Positions 26,474-33,956 of a stretch of 64,000 nt of DNA are shown in pieces; the stretch's first letter is position 1, and each line of letters opens with the position of its first letter. The translations under genes and the position numbers were made by a program. Source of the DNA: Endozoicomonas sp965196975 (GTDB lineage Bacteria > Pseudomonadota > Gammaproteobacteria > Pseudomonadales > Endozoicomonadaceae). Where the stretch lies: contig NZ_OZ239981.1 in NCBI RefSeq assembly GCF_965196975.1, positions 992,001 through 1,056,000 of the forward strand, written 5' to 3'. The notes under the pieces are model-generated. The model was not told the origin of the DNA. It saw only the letters and a list, made by a program, of their open reading frames with translations, and did no database searches.

Positions 26474-26794
26474 ATGGTCATTATTGAAACTACGATCTTT
26501 AGTCGGAAAATCAAAGAATTAATGAGTGATGATGAGTATAAGCTCCTGCAGGAGTCACTGGTTAATCGCCCCGATACTGGTGCCATCATTCAATCCACTG
26601 GTGGACTGAGAAAACTGAGATGGAAGCTGGAAGGAAGGGGCAAAAGTGGTGGTGTACGCATCATTTATTACTGGGTGTCAGCCGATGACCAGATTTATAT
26701 GCTTTACGCATACCCTAAAAATGAGCAAGAGGAGCTGACTGCGGAGCAGAAAAAGCTGCTAAAGAAAATGGTAGAGAGGTGGTCTGATGGATAA
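26474..26794 (+). CDS. higB: RelE/HigB-family toxin (HigB-2 type)
   Basis: A 106-residue RelE-fold toxin: IETTIFSRKIKELMSDDEYKLLQ, GGLRKLRWKLEGRGKSGGVRIIYYW, then IYMLYAYPKNEQEELTAEQKKLLKKM. This is the classic HigB-2 pattern of ribosome-dependent mRNA interferases. The ATG at 26474 is supported by the family N-terminus, yet the predicted transcript starts 0-1 nt upstream, so the mRNA would be leaderless. It overlaps the antitoxin gene by 8 bp. Confidence 0.9.
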   Translation: MVIIETTIFSRKIKELMSDDEYKLLQESLVNRPDTGAIIQSTGGLRKLRWKLEGRGKSGGVRIIYYWVSADDQIYMLYAYPKNEQEELTAEQKKLLKKMVERWSDG

Positions 26795-27077
26795 ATCAAT
26801 GTTTGATGAGCTGTTGGCCAGCGTCCACGAGATGGATGATATTCGAGAAGGTAAAAAAACAGCCGCGAGAGTAACTGAATTTCCTGATGTGGAAGTTAAA
26901 GCCATTCGTGAGAAGGTAGGGTTGAGTCAGGGGAAGTTTGCCTTGCTGATAGGTGTCAGCAAAAGGACTTTGGAAAACTGGGAGCAAGGGCGTAGGCAGC
27001 CCACAGGTCCAGCCAAAGCACTGCTGAGAATTTTTGCGGTAGATCCGAAAGGAACTTTGAAGGCATTGCATGGATAG
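26787..27077 (+). CDS. higA: HigA-2/NadS-type antitoxin
   Basis: A 96-residue protein. The N-terminal 40 residues wrap the toxin in known relatives. The C-terminal XRE helix-turn-helix is IREKVGLSQGKFALLIGVSKRTLENWEQGRRQPTGPAKALL. The ending DPKGTLKALHG is typical of NadS-like antitoxins. It binds the toxin and probably the palindrome at 26448-26462. Translationally coupled to higB by an 8-bp overlap. Confidence 0.92.
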   Translation: MDKSMFDELLASVHEMDDIREGKKTAARVTEFPDVEVKAIREKVGLSQGKFALLIGVSKRTLENWEQGRRQPTGPAKALLRIFAVDPKGTLKALHG

Positions 27078-27545
27078 TTTCAGGGTACAATGGTGCTATT
27101 AACGTTGGTTATCAAAAATTCCGCCACAGGTTCCCTTCCCACCGCCATACACCTTAACCCTTACGATATCTGTCGTGAGGGTTTTGTCGTTTATAAACCC
27201 TTATAACAAAGGGTTGAACGCATTTCGCTGGAGGATTCGCTCTCCCCACAAACAAGCTTTTTCCCACCGTTTTTTGTCATTTTCTCTCTTCTCTCTGAAA
27301 AATTGGAGGACTTTGCCCTTCGAGACCTCCAGCGTTTTTTGTTTTTAGGATCAATGTGTTAGCCTCTAGGGCTTGTTGGAGGTTTTAGGTTGAAAGTCTG
27401 GTAGGCGCTCGGGACTGAGCGCGTAATCTTCTATGTAGCTTCACTCATGCTCCAAATGCGGTGGATGAGTGGATAGAGATGTATTCAAGAACAGCGATGG
27501 AATTGCTTTATTTTTTAAAGCTGTGTGGTAGTACAAGGAGTTAAA
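27078..27545 (+). ncRNA. Non-coding region with several hairpins, possible structured leader or terminators
   Basis: No gene seen. Stem 1: 27156-27166 with 27173-27183 (AACCCTTACGA / TCGTGAGGGTT, one G-U), followed by TTTGTCGTTT; it would terminate the higBA operon. Stem 2: AACCCTT-ATAACA-AAGGGTT at 27196-27215. Stem 3: CGCTGGAGG (27226-27234) can pair with CCTCCAGCG (27326-27334), while TGGAGG (27304-27309) can pair with part of the same segment (27326-27331). A T6-G-T5 run follows at 27335-27346. The last two pairings exclude each other. Leader of the RES gene or a small RNA are both possible; confidence is low that it is a defined ncRNA. Confidence 0.35.
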
Positions 27546-28442
27546 ATGAAACTGGATCAAAGATTCGTTAGCCTGGTTAGTAGGCGCTCTAAGGGTTGTT
27601 CCAGTCATGGGTGCCATAGAGATTGTGCTGCTGAGTGCTTAGTAAGCAACACTTATATTCAAGATCTGAAACAATATATTTCTTGTGGTCAGGGCGGCAA
27701 GTTATCAGCTCACGAAATTGATCAGAGAGTAAGTCATCTCATTGGTGATGTGTATATAACTTTTGATTTTCCTTATGAGAAGAGAGAATTTTTAAGAGCT
27801 CAATGTAACGTCCCAAGAGATGAGTTGGTTGTGGAGCGACTCTCGTATTTCAGTACTTCTGATCCATGCCAGCCAGGGATAGGGAGGTTTAACAAAGCTG
27901 GCGATGGGCTTTTTTATGCGACCGTTATCAACTCACCATCTGGTACTGATGATGCACTTCAGACAACACTTCAAGAGATTCGAGCTAAGGATGAAGATGA
28001 AATATCAGTACTTCGTTCTAGCCAAGTTGATGGCGTGGACTTGAACCTTCGTATCATTGGATATGGGAGTTGGGTTCGTGAAGGAAAAAAGCCGGGATGG
28101 ATGCAAGATAATGTTTTTGACTACCTTAAAATGCATTATAACTACTTGGATTCGAAGCTGTGTGACAATTTACGCAAAGCCAGTCAGAATGTTGATGATT
28201 TTATGGCATCCATCATTGCAGAGCCTGAAAGCAAAAAACTGTACGATGTTACTTCCTCTATCGGAAGGGTTCTAATGGAGAGCAGTAGTATTGATGGTAT
28301 TGTATATAGCTCAACAAGAGCAGCGGATTACCCAGTAATTGTTCTAAAGCCTAATTCAGTTGATGACAAGATTCAATATGATGAAATTACAGTAATTAAG
28401 ATTCATCAAAAACCACATCAGAAAAACTTTGAATGGTGGTAA
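27546..28442 (+). CDS. RES-domain protein, C-terminus cut by IS66
   Basis: ATG 27546 is chosen because AAGGAG (27535-27540) sits 5 bp upstream. The product has 298 residues. The N-terminal part is Cys/His-rich (CSSHGCHRDCAAEC). From about residue 110 the RES fold is visible: GIGRFNKAGDGLFYAT, and near the end DGIVYSSTRAADYPVIVLKP. RES proteins of RES-Xre pairs degrade NAD+, but this one has no adjacent cognate Xre partner. IS66 entered at 28439 and added a TAA after GAATGG-TGG. Without the element the frame would continue at 30044 for 15 more residues (CLDCRLNVLQNMESE, stop 30089-30091). The core domain is intact, so activity may survive. Confidence 0.75.
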   Translation: MKLDQRFVSLVSRRSKGCSSHGCHRDCAAECLVSNTYIQDLKQYISCGQGGKLSAHEIDQRVSHLIGDVYITFDFPYEKREFLRAQCNVPRDELVVERLSYFSTSDPCQPGIGRFNKAGDGLFYATVINSPSGTDDALQTTLQEIRAKDEDEISVLRSSQVDGVDLNLRIIGYGSWVREGKKPGWMQDNVFDYLKMHYNYLDSKLCDNLRKASQNVDDFMASIIAEPESKKLYDVTSSIGRVLMESSSIDGIVYSSTRAADYPVIVLKPNSVDDKIQYDEITVIKIHQKPHQKNFEWW

Positions 28443-30037
28443 CTATTCAGCACCCTTCATATAAATCTGGAATTTTCTGATTTTTCGACCATCATCTTAT
28501 ACTCAATTTTTCTAACAAATCTCCAGTATGGAACCAGACTTCCCAGCTACTCCGTTTACCGAAGCTCTCCTTAAAGAGAATGAAGAGCTTCGGACCGAGA
28601 ATGCGCTTTTACGGGAACGTTGCAGCGAACTGGAAGAAAGGGTTAATAAAAACAGTCAAAACAGTAGTAAGCCACCATCGTCAGATGGTTATCAAAAGCC
28701 CAGTAAAAAAGGGAGTGATAAAGGTGATACATCTTCCAAAGAAGCCCCCTGCTCCTCACAGGAAACACCGAACCCCAAAAGCCTTAGACCATCTTCAGGC
28801 AATAAACCAGGTGGCCAGAAAGGTCATCAAAGCTCTTGTTTGAGACGTGTCGCCTTACCCGATTATGTCAGGCATCTGAAGGTTGAAAAATGTTGCTGTT
28901 GCCAGTCTTCGCTTATCGATATTAAACCCACCAAATACATTGAGCGACAGGTTTTTGATCCAGGTAGACCCGGAGAATTTGAAGTTACCGCGTACTGGGC
29001 AGACGTTAAAGTATGTCCTTGTGGTAAACGGAACACCGCTGAGTTTCCCCAAGGAGTGAAAGCCGCTGCTCAATACGGAGAAGTGACTCAGGCAATGGCT
29101 GTTCATTTAAACCAGTATCACTTCATCCCATATCACCGGGTGTCTGAGTATTTCAATACTATTTATTGCATGAGTGTCAGCGCAGGCTCTGTTGCCAATT
29201 TTGTTGCCTATACCCATGAGAACCTGGCCTCTACTGAGCAGAGTATCCGCGATGCTTTACAAGAAAGTCCGGTTGCAGGAGCGGATGAAACTGGCATGCG
29301 GGTTGACGGTTCACTGTGGTGGTTACACATTATGCGAGATGACCAATGGACGCTTTACTACCTCTCAGAAAGGCGAGGTTGTGAAGCAATGGATGCAATG
29401 GGCATCCTGCTGACTTTTGCAGGCATTCTGGTTCACGATCATTGGAAGTCCTACTTTGCCTATGCGGCAGTGCATGTGCTTTGTAATGCCCATCATCTGA
29501 GAGAGCTTCAGGGAGTTGTCGATAGGGATGCGAATAAGCTGGCTCTGCGGCTGATGAAATTGCTTACGCTCTCCTGGCACTTCTGCAAGAAATACAAAGC
29601 AGCCGGTCTGACTCAAATGCCTGGTGCAATACAGCTTCGCATTGAGACGATATACGACCAAATCCTTCAAAGGGCTCTCACGAAGGAAACCGCTTATATG
29701 GAAAAACAACGACAGGTGCTTGGACGTAAGAAGGTCAGGAATACCAAGGCCTACAACCTGTTCAAAAGGCTTATTGAGTTTAAGGTTGAAACGTTGCGCT
29801 TCATGTCGGACTTTTCAATTCCCTTCGATAACAATGGCAGTGAACGTGATGCCAGGATGGCCAAACTTAAGCAGAAGATCTCAGGCTGCTTCAGAAGCGA
29901 AGACGGAGGTACCATGTTTACCCGAATCCGAAGCTATTTATCATCTGCTAAAAAGCAGGGGTTGAACATATTTCAGGCGCTTCTTAAAGCGGTTCGAAAT
30001 TACAACAATACGCCTTTGCTGGGTGCTGAATAGTTAC
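28439..30037 (+). mobile_element. IS66-family insertion sequence, copy 3
   Basis: A 1599-bp element with the same 17-bp terminal repeats, flanked by the 8-bp duplication GAATGGTG (28431-28438 and 30038-30045). It differs from copy 2 by a visible G-to-A change at 28831. It lies in the last codons of the RES-domain gene. Confidence 0.95.
28528..30033 (+). CDS. IS66-family transposase (TnpC type)
   Basis: 501 residues, with a Gly-to-Ser change near residue 102 (GHQSS in place of GHQGS) as the only difference noted from the other two copies. The zinc-binding cysteines and the DDE residues are all present, so it is probably functional. Confidence 0.95.
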   Translation: MEPDFPATPFTEALLKENEELRTENALLRERCSELEERVNKNSQNSSKPPSSDGYQKPSKKGSDKGDTSSKEAPCSSQETPNPKSLRPSSGNKPGGQKGHQSSCLRRVALPDYVRHLKVEKCCCCQSSLIDIKPTKYIERQVFDPGRPGEFEVTAYWADVKVCPCGKRNTAEFPQGVKAAAQYGEVTQAMAVHLNQYHFIPYHRVSEYFNTIYCMSVSAGSVANFVAYTHENLASTEQSIRDALQESPVAGADETGMRVDGSLWWLHIMRDDQWTLYYLSERRGCEAMDAMGILLTFAGILVHDHWKSYFAYAAVHVLCNAHHLRELQGVVDRDANKLALRLMKLLTLSWHFCKKYKAAGLTQMPGAIQLRIETIYDQILQRALTKETAYMEKQRQVLGRKKVRNTKAYNLFKRLIEFKVETLRFMSDFSIPFDNNGSERDARMAKLKQKISGCFRSEDGGTMFTRIRSYLSSAKKQGLNIFQALLKAVRNYNNTPLLGAE

Positions 30038-30138
30038 GAATGGTGTTTAGATTGTCGGTTGAATGTGTTGCAAAATATGGAGTCTGAATGATTACGTTCA
30101 GTTCTTTTGGTTTAAAAAAATAACAAAAAGCTCCCAAG

Positions 30139-30576
30139 CTATGAGGGCGGAGCGATGATTGCTAATTTTGCAAAGTGGTCACGTTGCTCAGTCCATAGCA
30201 TCGGGAATGGTTTCAAGCAGTCCTTAAGCGTCAGTACCCATGTTCCGGTATGGCAGAGAATCGCTTCCTGAATATCGGGAGCCAGGCAAGTCAGGCGAAT
30301 AAACTTGGAGATTTTGGCTTTGTCAGTTTTCTCCTTGTCTGCTAGTTCCCGGACGCTTTTGAACTTCCCGTCTTCCAGCAATTTGATCCAGCGGTGTCCT
30401 TGAATAAGCGCTTTCTGTAGGGCTTCCATTTCGTCATGGCTAACCATGCCATCCGGTGTCTTGATAGTACTCTTGCCACCCCGTCGTATAATCTTGATGG
30501 GAATGGTTACTTTGATCAGGTTTTCTTCTTCCAGAAATTCAACGGTCTCTTCGCCAACTTTTTTGACAATGGCCAT
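30139..30576 (-). CDS. HTH protein of the serine-recombinase cassette
   Basis: A 145-residue protein. ATG 30576 is chosen because AAGGAG lies 6 bp upstream; the longer frame begins in the recombinase leader. The C-terminal half resembles the helix-turn-helix of ParB/KorB-like proteins (GHRWIKLLEDGKFKSVRELA, KAKISKFIRLTCLAPDIQEAIL). Such proteins are regularly found directly downstream of large serine recombinases and DUF2924 genes. I infer a DNA-binding accessory or regulatory role in excision. It is the outermost gene of the prophage on the left, so the attachment site should lie near 30092-30138. Confidence 0.7.
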   Translation of the reverse strand: MAIVKKVGEETVEFLEEENLIKVTIPIKIIRRGGKSTIKTPDGMVSHDEMEALQKALIQGHRWIKLLEDGKFKSVRELADKEKTDKAKISKFIRLTCLAPDIQEAILCHTGTWVLTLKDCLKPFPMLWTEQRDHFAKLAIIAPPS

Positions 30577-30592
30577 GGGGCTCTCCTTGCAA

Positions 30593-31921
30593 TTATGGTT
30601 GTAGTTCAATGGCAACGGCATTCATGCCGTCAGGCCGGAAGTAAACGGTGACTTGCTCTGCGGCCAGTTCGATGCGTTTGATTAACAACTCCGTAAGTCG
30701 TCGTTTTTCCGGAGCGAACAGCTCGTCCCATACTGAAGCCAGATCACCCAGAGCGGCCCGGATGGTGTGTTCATCGAGATTGCCATCCTGTTCACTGGCC
30801 TGCTGCCACACTTTGAACAGCAATTCAGGGCTGGCCAGCCGTTTCCGTATCTCCTCCAGCACCATAAGTTCCAACGTGCGGGCCGACAGCGGCGGCAGTG
30901 GGCTATTTTTGGCTCCCTGTTTCTGACTGGTGCCGGTCACGTAATAACGGAACAGCTGGCCGTTTTTGCGGGTACTGCTGGTGGTCATGGCTAAACCATC
31001 CGGTCCTACCAACATGCCCTTGAGAAATGAAGGATTGTTCCGGTGCCTGGAAGACTTGGAGCGCAGCTGGGCGTGGACATCGAAAGTACCATGAGCCTTT
31101 GCCCATAAGTCCATTGGGATAATCGGTTCATGCTCACCGGGGTACCATTCGCCCTTGTTGCCAATCTCCCCGATATAGATCCGGTTGCGCAGAATGCGGT
31201 GAACCGTATTTTTGGCAAACAAGCTGTCGCCTCTCACCGTCCCGTCGTGTAACGGGATCGCCTTGGTTCGATAGCCTTTCTTGTTGATGACTTCACAGGT
31301 CTGGATAATGGAGCGGGTTTTCACAAAGGTTTTGAAAATCAGGTTAACCAGGCCTGCTTCCACCGGGTTTACGGTGAGTTTGCGCTCAATGACGTCATAG
31401 CCCAGTGGAGGGTTACCGCCCATCCACATGCCTTTCTTTTTGGAGAGCAGAAATTTGTCTCTTATTCTCTCGCTGGTGACCTCCCGTTCGAACTGGGCAA
31501 AAGAGAGCAGGATATTAAGAGTGAGTCTTCCCATACTGCTGGTGGTATTGAATTGCTGGGTAACTGAAACAAACGACACATTATGCTTGTCGAACAGATC
31601 GACCAGTTGAGCAAAGTCAGCTAATGAGCGGCTGAGGCGATCCACCTTGTAAACCACCACAATATCAATCAGGCCAGACTGAACGTCCCTCAATAATCGC
31701 TGCAGGGCAGGTCGCTCCACATTCCCACCAGAGAACCCACCGTCATCGTAGTCATCAGGTATCAGTACCCAGCCTTCATGCTTCTGGGAGTGAATGTACG
31801 CTTCGGATGCATCCCGTTGGGCATGGAGCGAATTAAACTCCTGCTCCAGTCCTTCCTCGGTCGATTTTCGGGTATAGATTGCACATCGCTTCTTCACCAA
31901 CGTTTCCTTACGCTTGGCCAT
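30593..31921 (-). CDS. Large serine recombinase (phage integrase)
   Basis: A 442-residue site-specific recombinase. ATG 31921 is preceded by AAGGAGGT, so the upstream M-Y is not used. The resolvase domain has RCAIYTRKSTEEG with the catalytic Ser at residue 20, then YDDGGFSGGNVERPALQRLL and YKVDRLSRSLADFAQL. The recombinase domain and zinc ribbon region follow (PPLGYDVIE..., GTVRGDSLFAKNTVHRILRN). It probably integrates and excises the prophage at attP/attB. It is transcribed leftwards after DUF2924 (14-bp overlap) and lies downstream of an SOS box. Confidence 0.93.
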   Translation of the reverse strand: MAKRKETLVKKRCAIYTRKSTEEGLEQEFNSLHAQRDASEAYIHSQKHEGWVLIPDDYDDGGFSGGNVERPALQRLLRDVQSGLIDIVVVYKVDRLSRSLADFAQLVDLFDKHNVSFVSVTQQFNTTSSMGRLTLNILLSFAQFEREVTSERIRDKFLLSKKKGMWMGGNPPLGYDVIERKLTVNPVEAGLVNLIFKTFVKTRSIIQTCEVINKKGYRTKAIPLHDGTVRGDSLFAKNTVHRILRNRIYIGEIGNKGEWYPGEHEPIIPMDLWAKAHGTFDVHAQLRSKSSRHRNNPSFLKGMLVGPDGLAMTTSSTRKNGQLFRYYVTGTSQKQGAKNSPLPPLSARTLELMVLEEIRKRLASPELLFKVWQQASEQDGNLDEHTIRAALGDLASVWDELFAPEKRRLTELLIKRIELAAEQVTVYFRPDGMNAVAIELQP

Positions 31922-32369
31922 GTACACCTCCTTTTGACTTGGATTTCAACCCAAAGAACATCGGTCCCGACCAGCTGGTGCCGGTGATCATATTAGCGAT
32001 ACGGGTGAGGCTCTTGTAGATCTCTCCCCGGTACTCAAAACCCTGCGGGGTCACGATGACTTCGTGGGTTTCCCCGTTGTACTCCTTGGTGATAACGGTC
32101 CCCAATGGAGGCTTCACTAAGCGGCTATTTGCCGACTTGGGTTTGTGCTCACTTTTCTTGCTGGCCAGCTTCAGCCGGTCAGAGCTCTTCTCACTCAGTC
32201 CACCCAATGCCAGCTCCTGAATTCGATTGGACAGTCGTTGTCGCAGAATCCTCAAATCCAATTCAGGAGCCTCTTTGCCGTAGAGCTCTTTCCACAATTT
32301 ACGGAGCTCTTCCGTCTTCATTGATTGAATTGCCACCACCCTGGCGGCAAGGGTTTTATCATCATTCAT
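31908..32369 (-). CDS. DUF2924 protein
   Basis: A 153-residue basic protein: MKTEELRKLWKELYGKEAPELDLRILRQRLSNRIQELALGG, then LVKPPLGTVITKEYNGETHEV and GFEYRGEIYKSLTRIANMITGTSWSGPMFFGL. This is the DUF2924 pattern, a family that travels with large serine recombinases and may act as a directionality factor or DNA-binding partner. GAGG lies 6 bp before the ATG. Overlaps the recombinase start by 14 bp. Confidence 0.88.
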   Translation of the reverse strand: MNDDKTLAARVVAIQSMKTEELRKLWKELYGKEAPELDLRILRQRLSNRIQELALGGLSEKSSDRLKLASKKSEHKPKSANSRLVKPPLGTVITKEYNGETHEVIVTPQGFEYRGEIYKSLTRIANMITGTSWSGPMFFGLKSKSKGGVHGQA

Positions 32370-32377
32370 AAGCTACC

Positions 32378-32623
32378 TCAGTCGTTTTCTCTGTTTTTGT
32401 TAAGAGTGTTCACAGTCATGCATGAGGTAGCGGAGTTATCCAGTCGGTCAGGGTCTTTATTTTGTGTTCTCTGACGCTTGCGGAGGATGGCTGAAGCGAT
32501 CAGTGCTGCAATTTCATCCCGTGGGCTGAGGTCTTGCTCCATTGTTGATAGCAGTTCGTCCATGGTGTTGCTTTCCTGCAAAGGCTTACTTTTATTCTGC
32601 GAATCCTTATGGATTTTTGCCAT
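32378..32623 (-). CDS. Small hypothetical protein, first gene of the recombinase operon
   Basis: An 81-residue charged protein. ATG 32623 has no Shine-Dalgarno site. An internal start at 32563 (MDELLSTMEQDLSPRDEIA..., 61 residues) has AGGAAA 9 bp upstream and may be the true one. No known domain; the helix SPRDEIAALIASAILRKRQR looks like a small DNA- or protein-binding helix. The stop lies just before the DUF2924 Shine-Dalgarno site. Its promoter must overlap the SOS box at 32662. Confidence 0.55.
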   Translation of the reverse strand: MAKIHKDSQNKSKPLQESNTMDELLSTMEQDLSPRDEIAALIASAILRKRQRTQNKDPDRLDNSATSCMTVNTLNKNREND

Positions 32624-32661
32624 GGCGTATTTGCGGGGGCTTGCGTGCTCTGGCGTACTTA

Positions 32662-32677
32662 CTGTATAAAATTACAG
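32662..32677. promoter_or_regulatory. SOS box (LexA operator) between divergent operons
   Basis: CTGT-ATAAAATT-ACAG fits the gammaproteobacterial LexA consensus CTGT-N8-ACAG exactly, inside the larger palindrome ACTGTA-TAAAAT-TACAGT. It lies 39 bp upstream of the leftward recombinase operon and 59 bp upstream of the rightward early gene. TATAAA at 32665 with TTGCGT at 32641 could form a rightward promoter that LexA would block. Confidence 0.8.
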
Positions 32678-32735
32678 TTCTATTGGAGTCAGGACCTCTT
32701 ATGCAGTGATGGCCCATCATTATGAGGGATGGTTG

Positions 32736-33956
32736 ATGCCACACATTGAAAGCCTTGAAGCAGTGCTTCGCCGGGTGAATCCCGACTTTTTCCAGGCCAT
32801 GATGTCCAGTGCCTTTTCGATTGACCTCCGTGTGCCTTCGGCTACGGGGGTACGAAAACAGAGAAAAAGCCTGTTGAATGCGTTGATCCATTATTACGAC
32901 GACCGGTTGCCTGAGCTGAATCCGGTGTTTGAAAAGATCCTGTTATTGTGCGACAGCAGTGGGCAGGACGCCCTGGAAGCAATCAGGACAGAGTCCCTAC
33001 CTGAAGATCTGAAAGAAACCTTTCGTACCCTGCCCAATCAATACCATCGCAGTTTGTGGCTTTATGATTATGACCAGCGCCTGTTTGCCGAAGCGCTGGA
33101 TAAACGCCAGTTGCGGGTACTGCGTCGCAGCAGCCGGAGTTGCGCTGGTTTTGAGTTGCCCAGAGGACTGAGCATTGCCGATAAGGGGCAGGTGATATCC
33201 TTCCGGGCTGCCATGGCTGAAGTATTAATGTGTCCGATTGATGCGGTCGCTGCAGAAGTCATTTCCCGGTTTGAGGATGAGGCGTGTGAGCGGCTGGATC
33301 ACTATGAAGTTCGGTTACATTACAACTTGCCACCGGAAAGTGCTGGGCGGGTTGAACAGAATCAGCTGATTCCCTGCGATATCCTGCTGGCCACCAGCGC
33401 CTTCATGACGTATGAGCCAGACAATGGTGCATTGTTCGTGATGTCAGAAGATACCCGTCTCTGGCATCCCGCAGGAAAGGCTGTGGCAGAATGCCTGCTC
33501 AATGTCGCATTTACAGCGAGGCCTCTGGATGTGATTACCTACGATTACCAGAAACTGGGAGACCGGACTTTTCAACTCAATATCGGTGGACTTGAGGGCG
33601 TGTTTGGGGCCAAGGTTACCCTGCTGGGCGTGAGAGGAAACAAGAGTTCGCTGGTGGTGTCGTCGCCAGTAAGTGATCAGGGCGACATTCACTCTGCTGC
33701 CAGGGACCTTACCCAATCTGACGGGTTTCGTTTTGCCGAGCGTCGATTAAGCCGGGCCTCTATCACCATAAAACTGCGACCCAATGACCCAACAGAAAAT
33801 GAGCGAACCGCCGTTATTAACCTTTCCGGTGAATCGCGGTGCAGTTTTCGCTACAGCCGGGAAAAAGATAAACGGGTCTGCCAACGATTCCTGGAGCTTA
33901 ATGGACTGGTGCGAAGGATTGAGAATGAATTATCTCCTGCCGCAAACGACGATTGA
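32736..33956 (+). CDS. Hypothetical early phage protein
   Basis: A 406-residue protein not recognised. ATG 32736 is preferred (GAGGG at 32724-32728, 7 bp away); a GTG at 32706 would add ten residues. It is mixed alpha/beta with no signal peptide or membrane segment. It includes RRVNPDFFQAMM near the start, SSRSCAGFELPRGLSIADKGQVISFRAAMAEVLM in the middle and an Arg-rich C-terminus. As the first gene rightward of an SOS box it may be involved in induction or early replication. Overlaps the next gene by 32 bp. Confidence 0.6.
   Translation: MPHIESLEAVLRRVNPDFFQAMMSSAFSIDLRVPSATGVRKQRKSLLNALIHYYDDRLPELNPVFEKILLLCDSSGQDALEAIRTESLPEDLKETFRTLPNQYHRSLWLYDYDQRLFAEALDKRQLRVLRRSSRSCAGFELPRGLSIADKGQVISFRAAMAEVLMCPIDAVAAEVISRFEDEACERLDHYEVRLHYNLPPESAGRVEQNQLIPCDILLATSAFMTYEPDNGALFVMSEDTRLWHPAGKAVAECLLNVAFTARPLDVITYDYQKLGDRTFQLNIGGLEGVFGAKVTLLGVRGNKSSLVVSSPVSDQGDIHSAARDLTQSDGFRFAERRLSRASITIKLRPNDPTENERTAVINLSGESRCSFRYSREKDKRVCQRFLELNGLVRRIENELSPAANDD

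Noticed and set aside
27078..27545. tRNA or tmRNA remnant as integration site
   Set aside because: Stretches resembling a T-arm and CCGCCA occur, but no cloverleaf can be formed.
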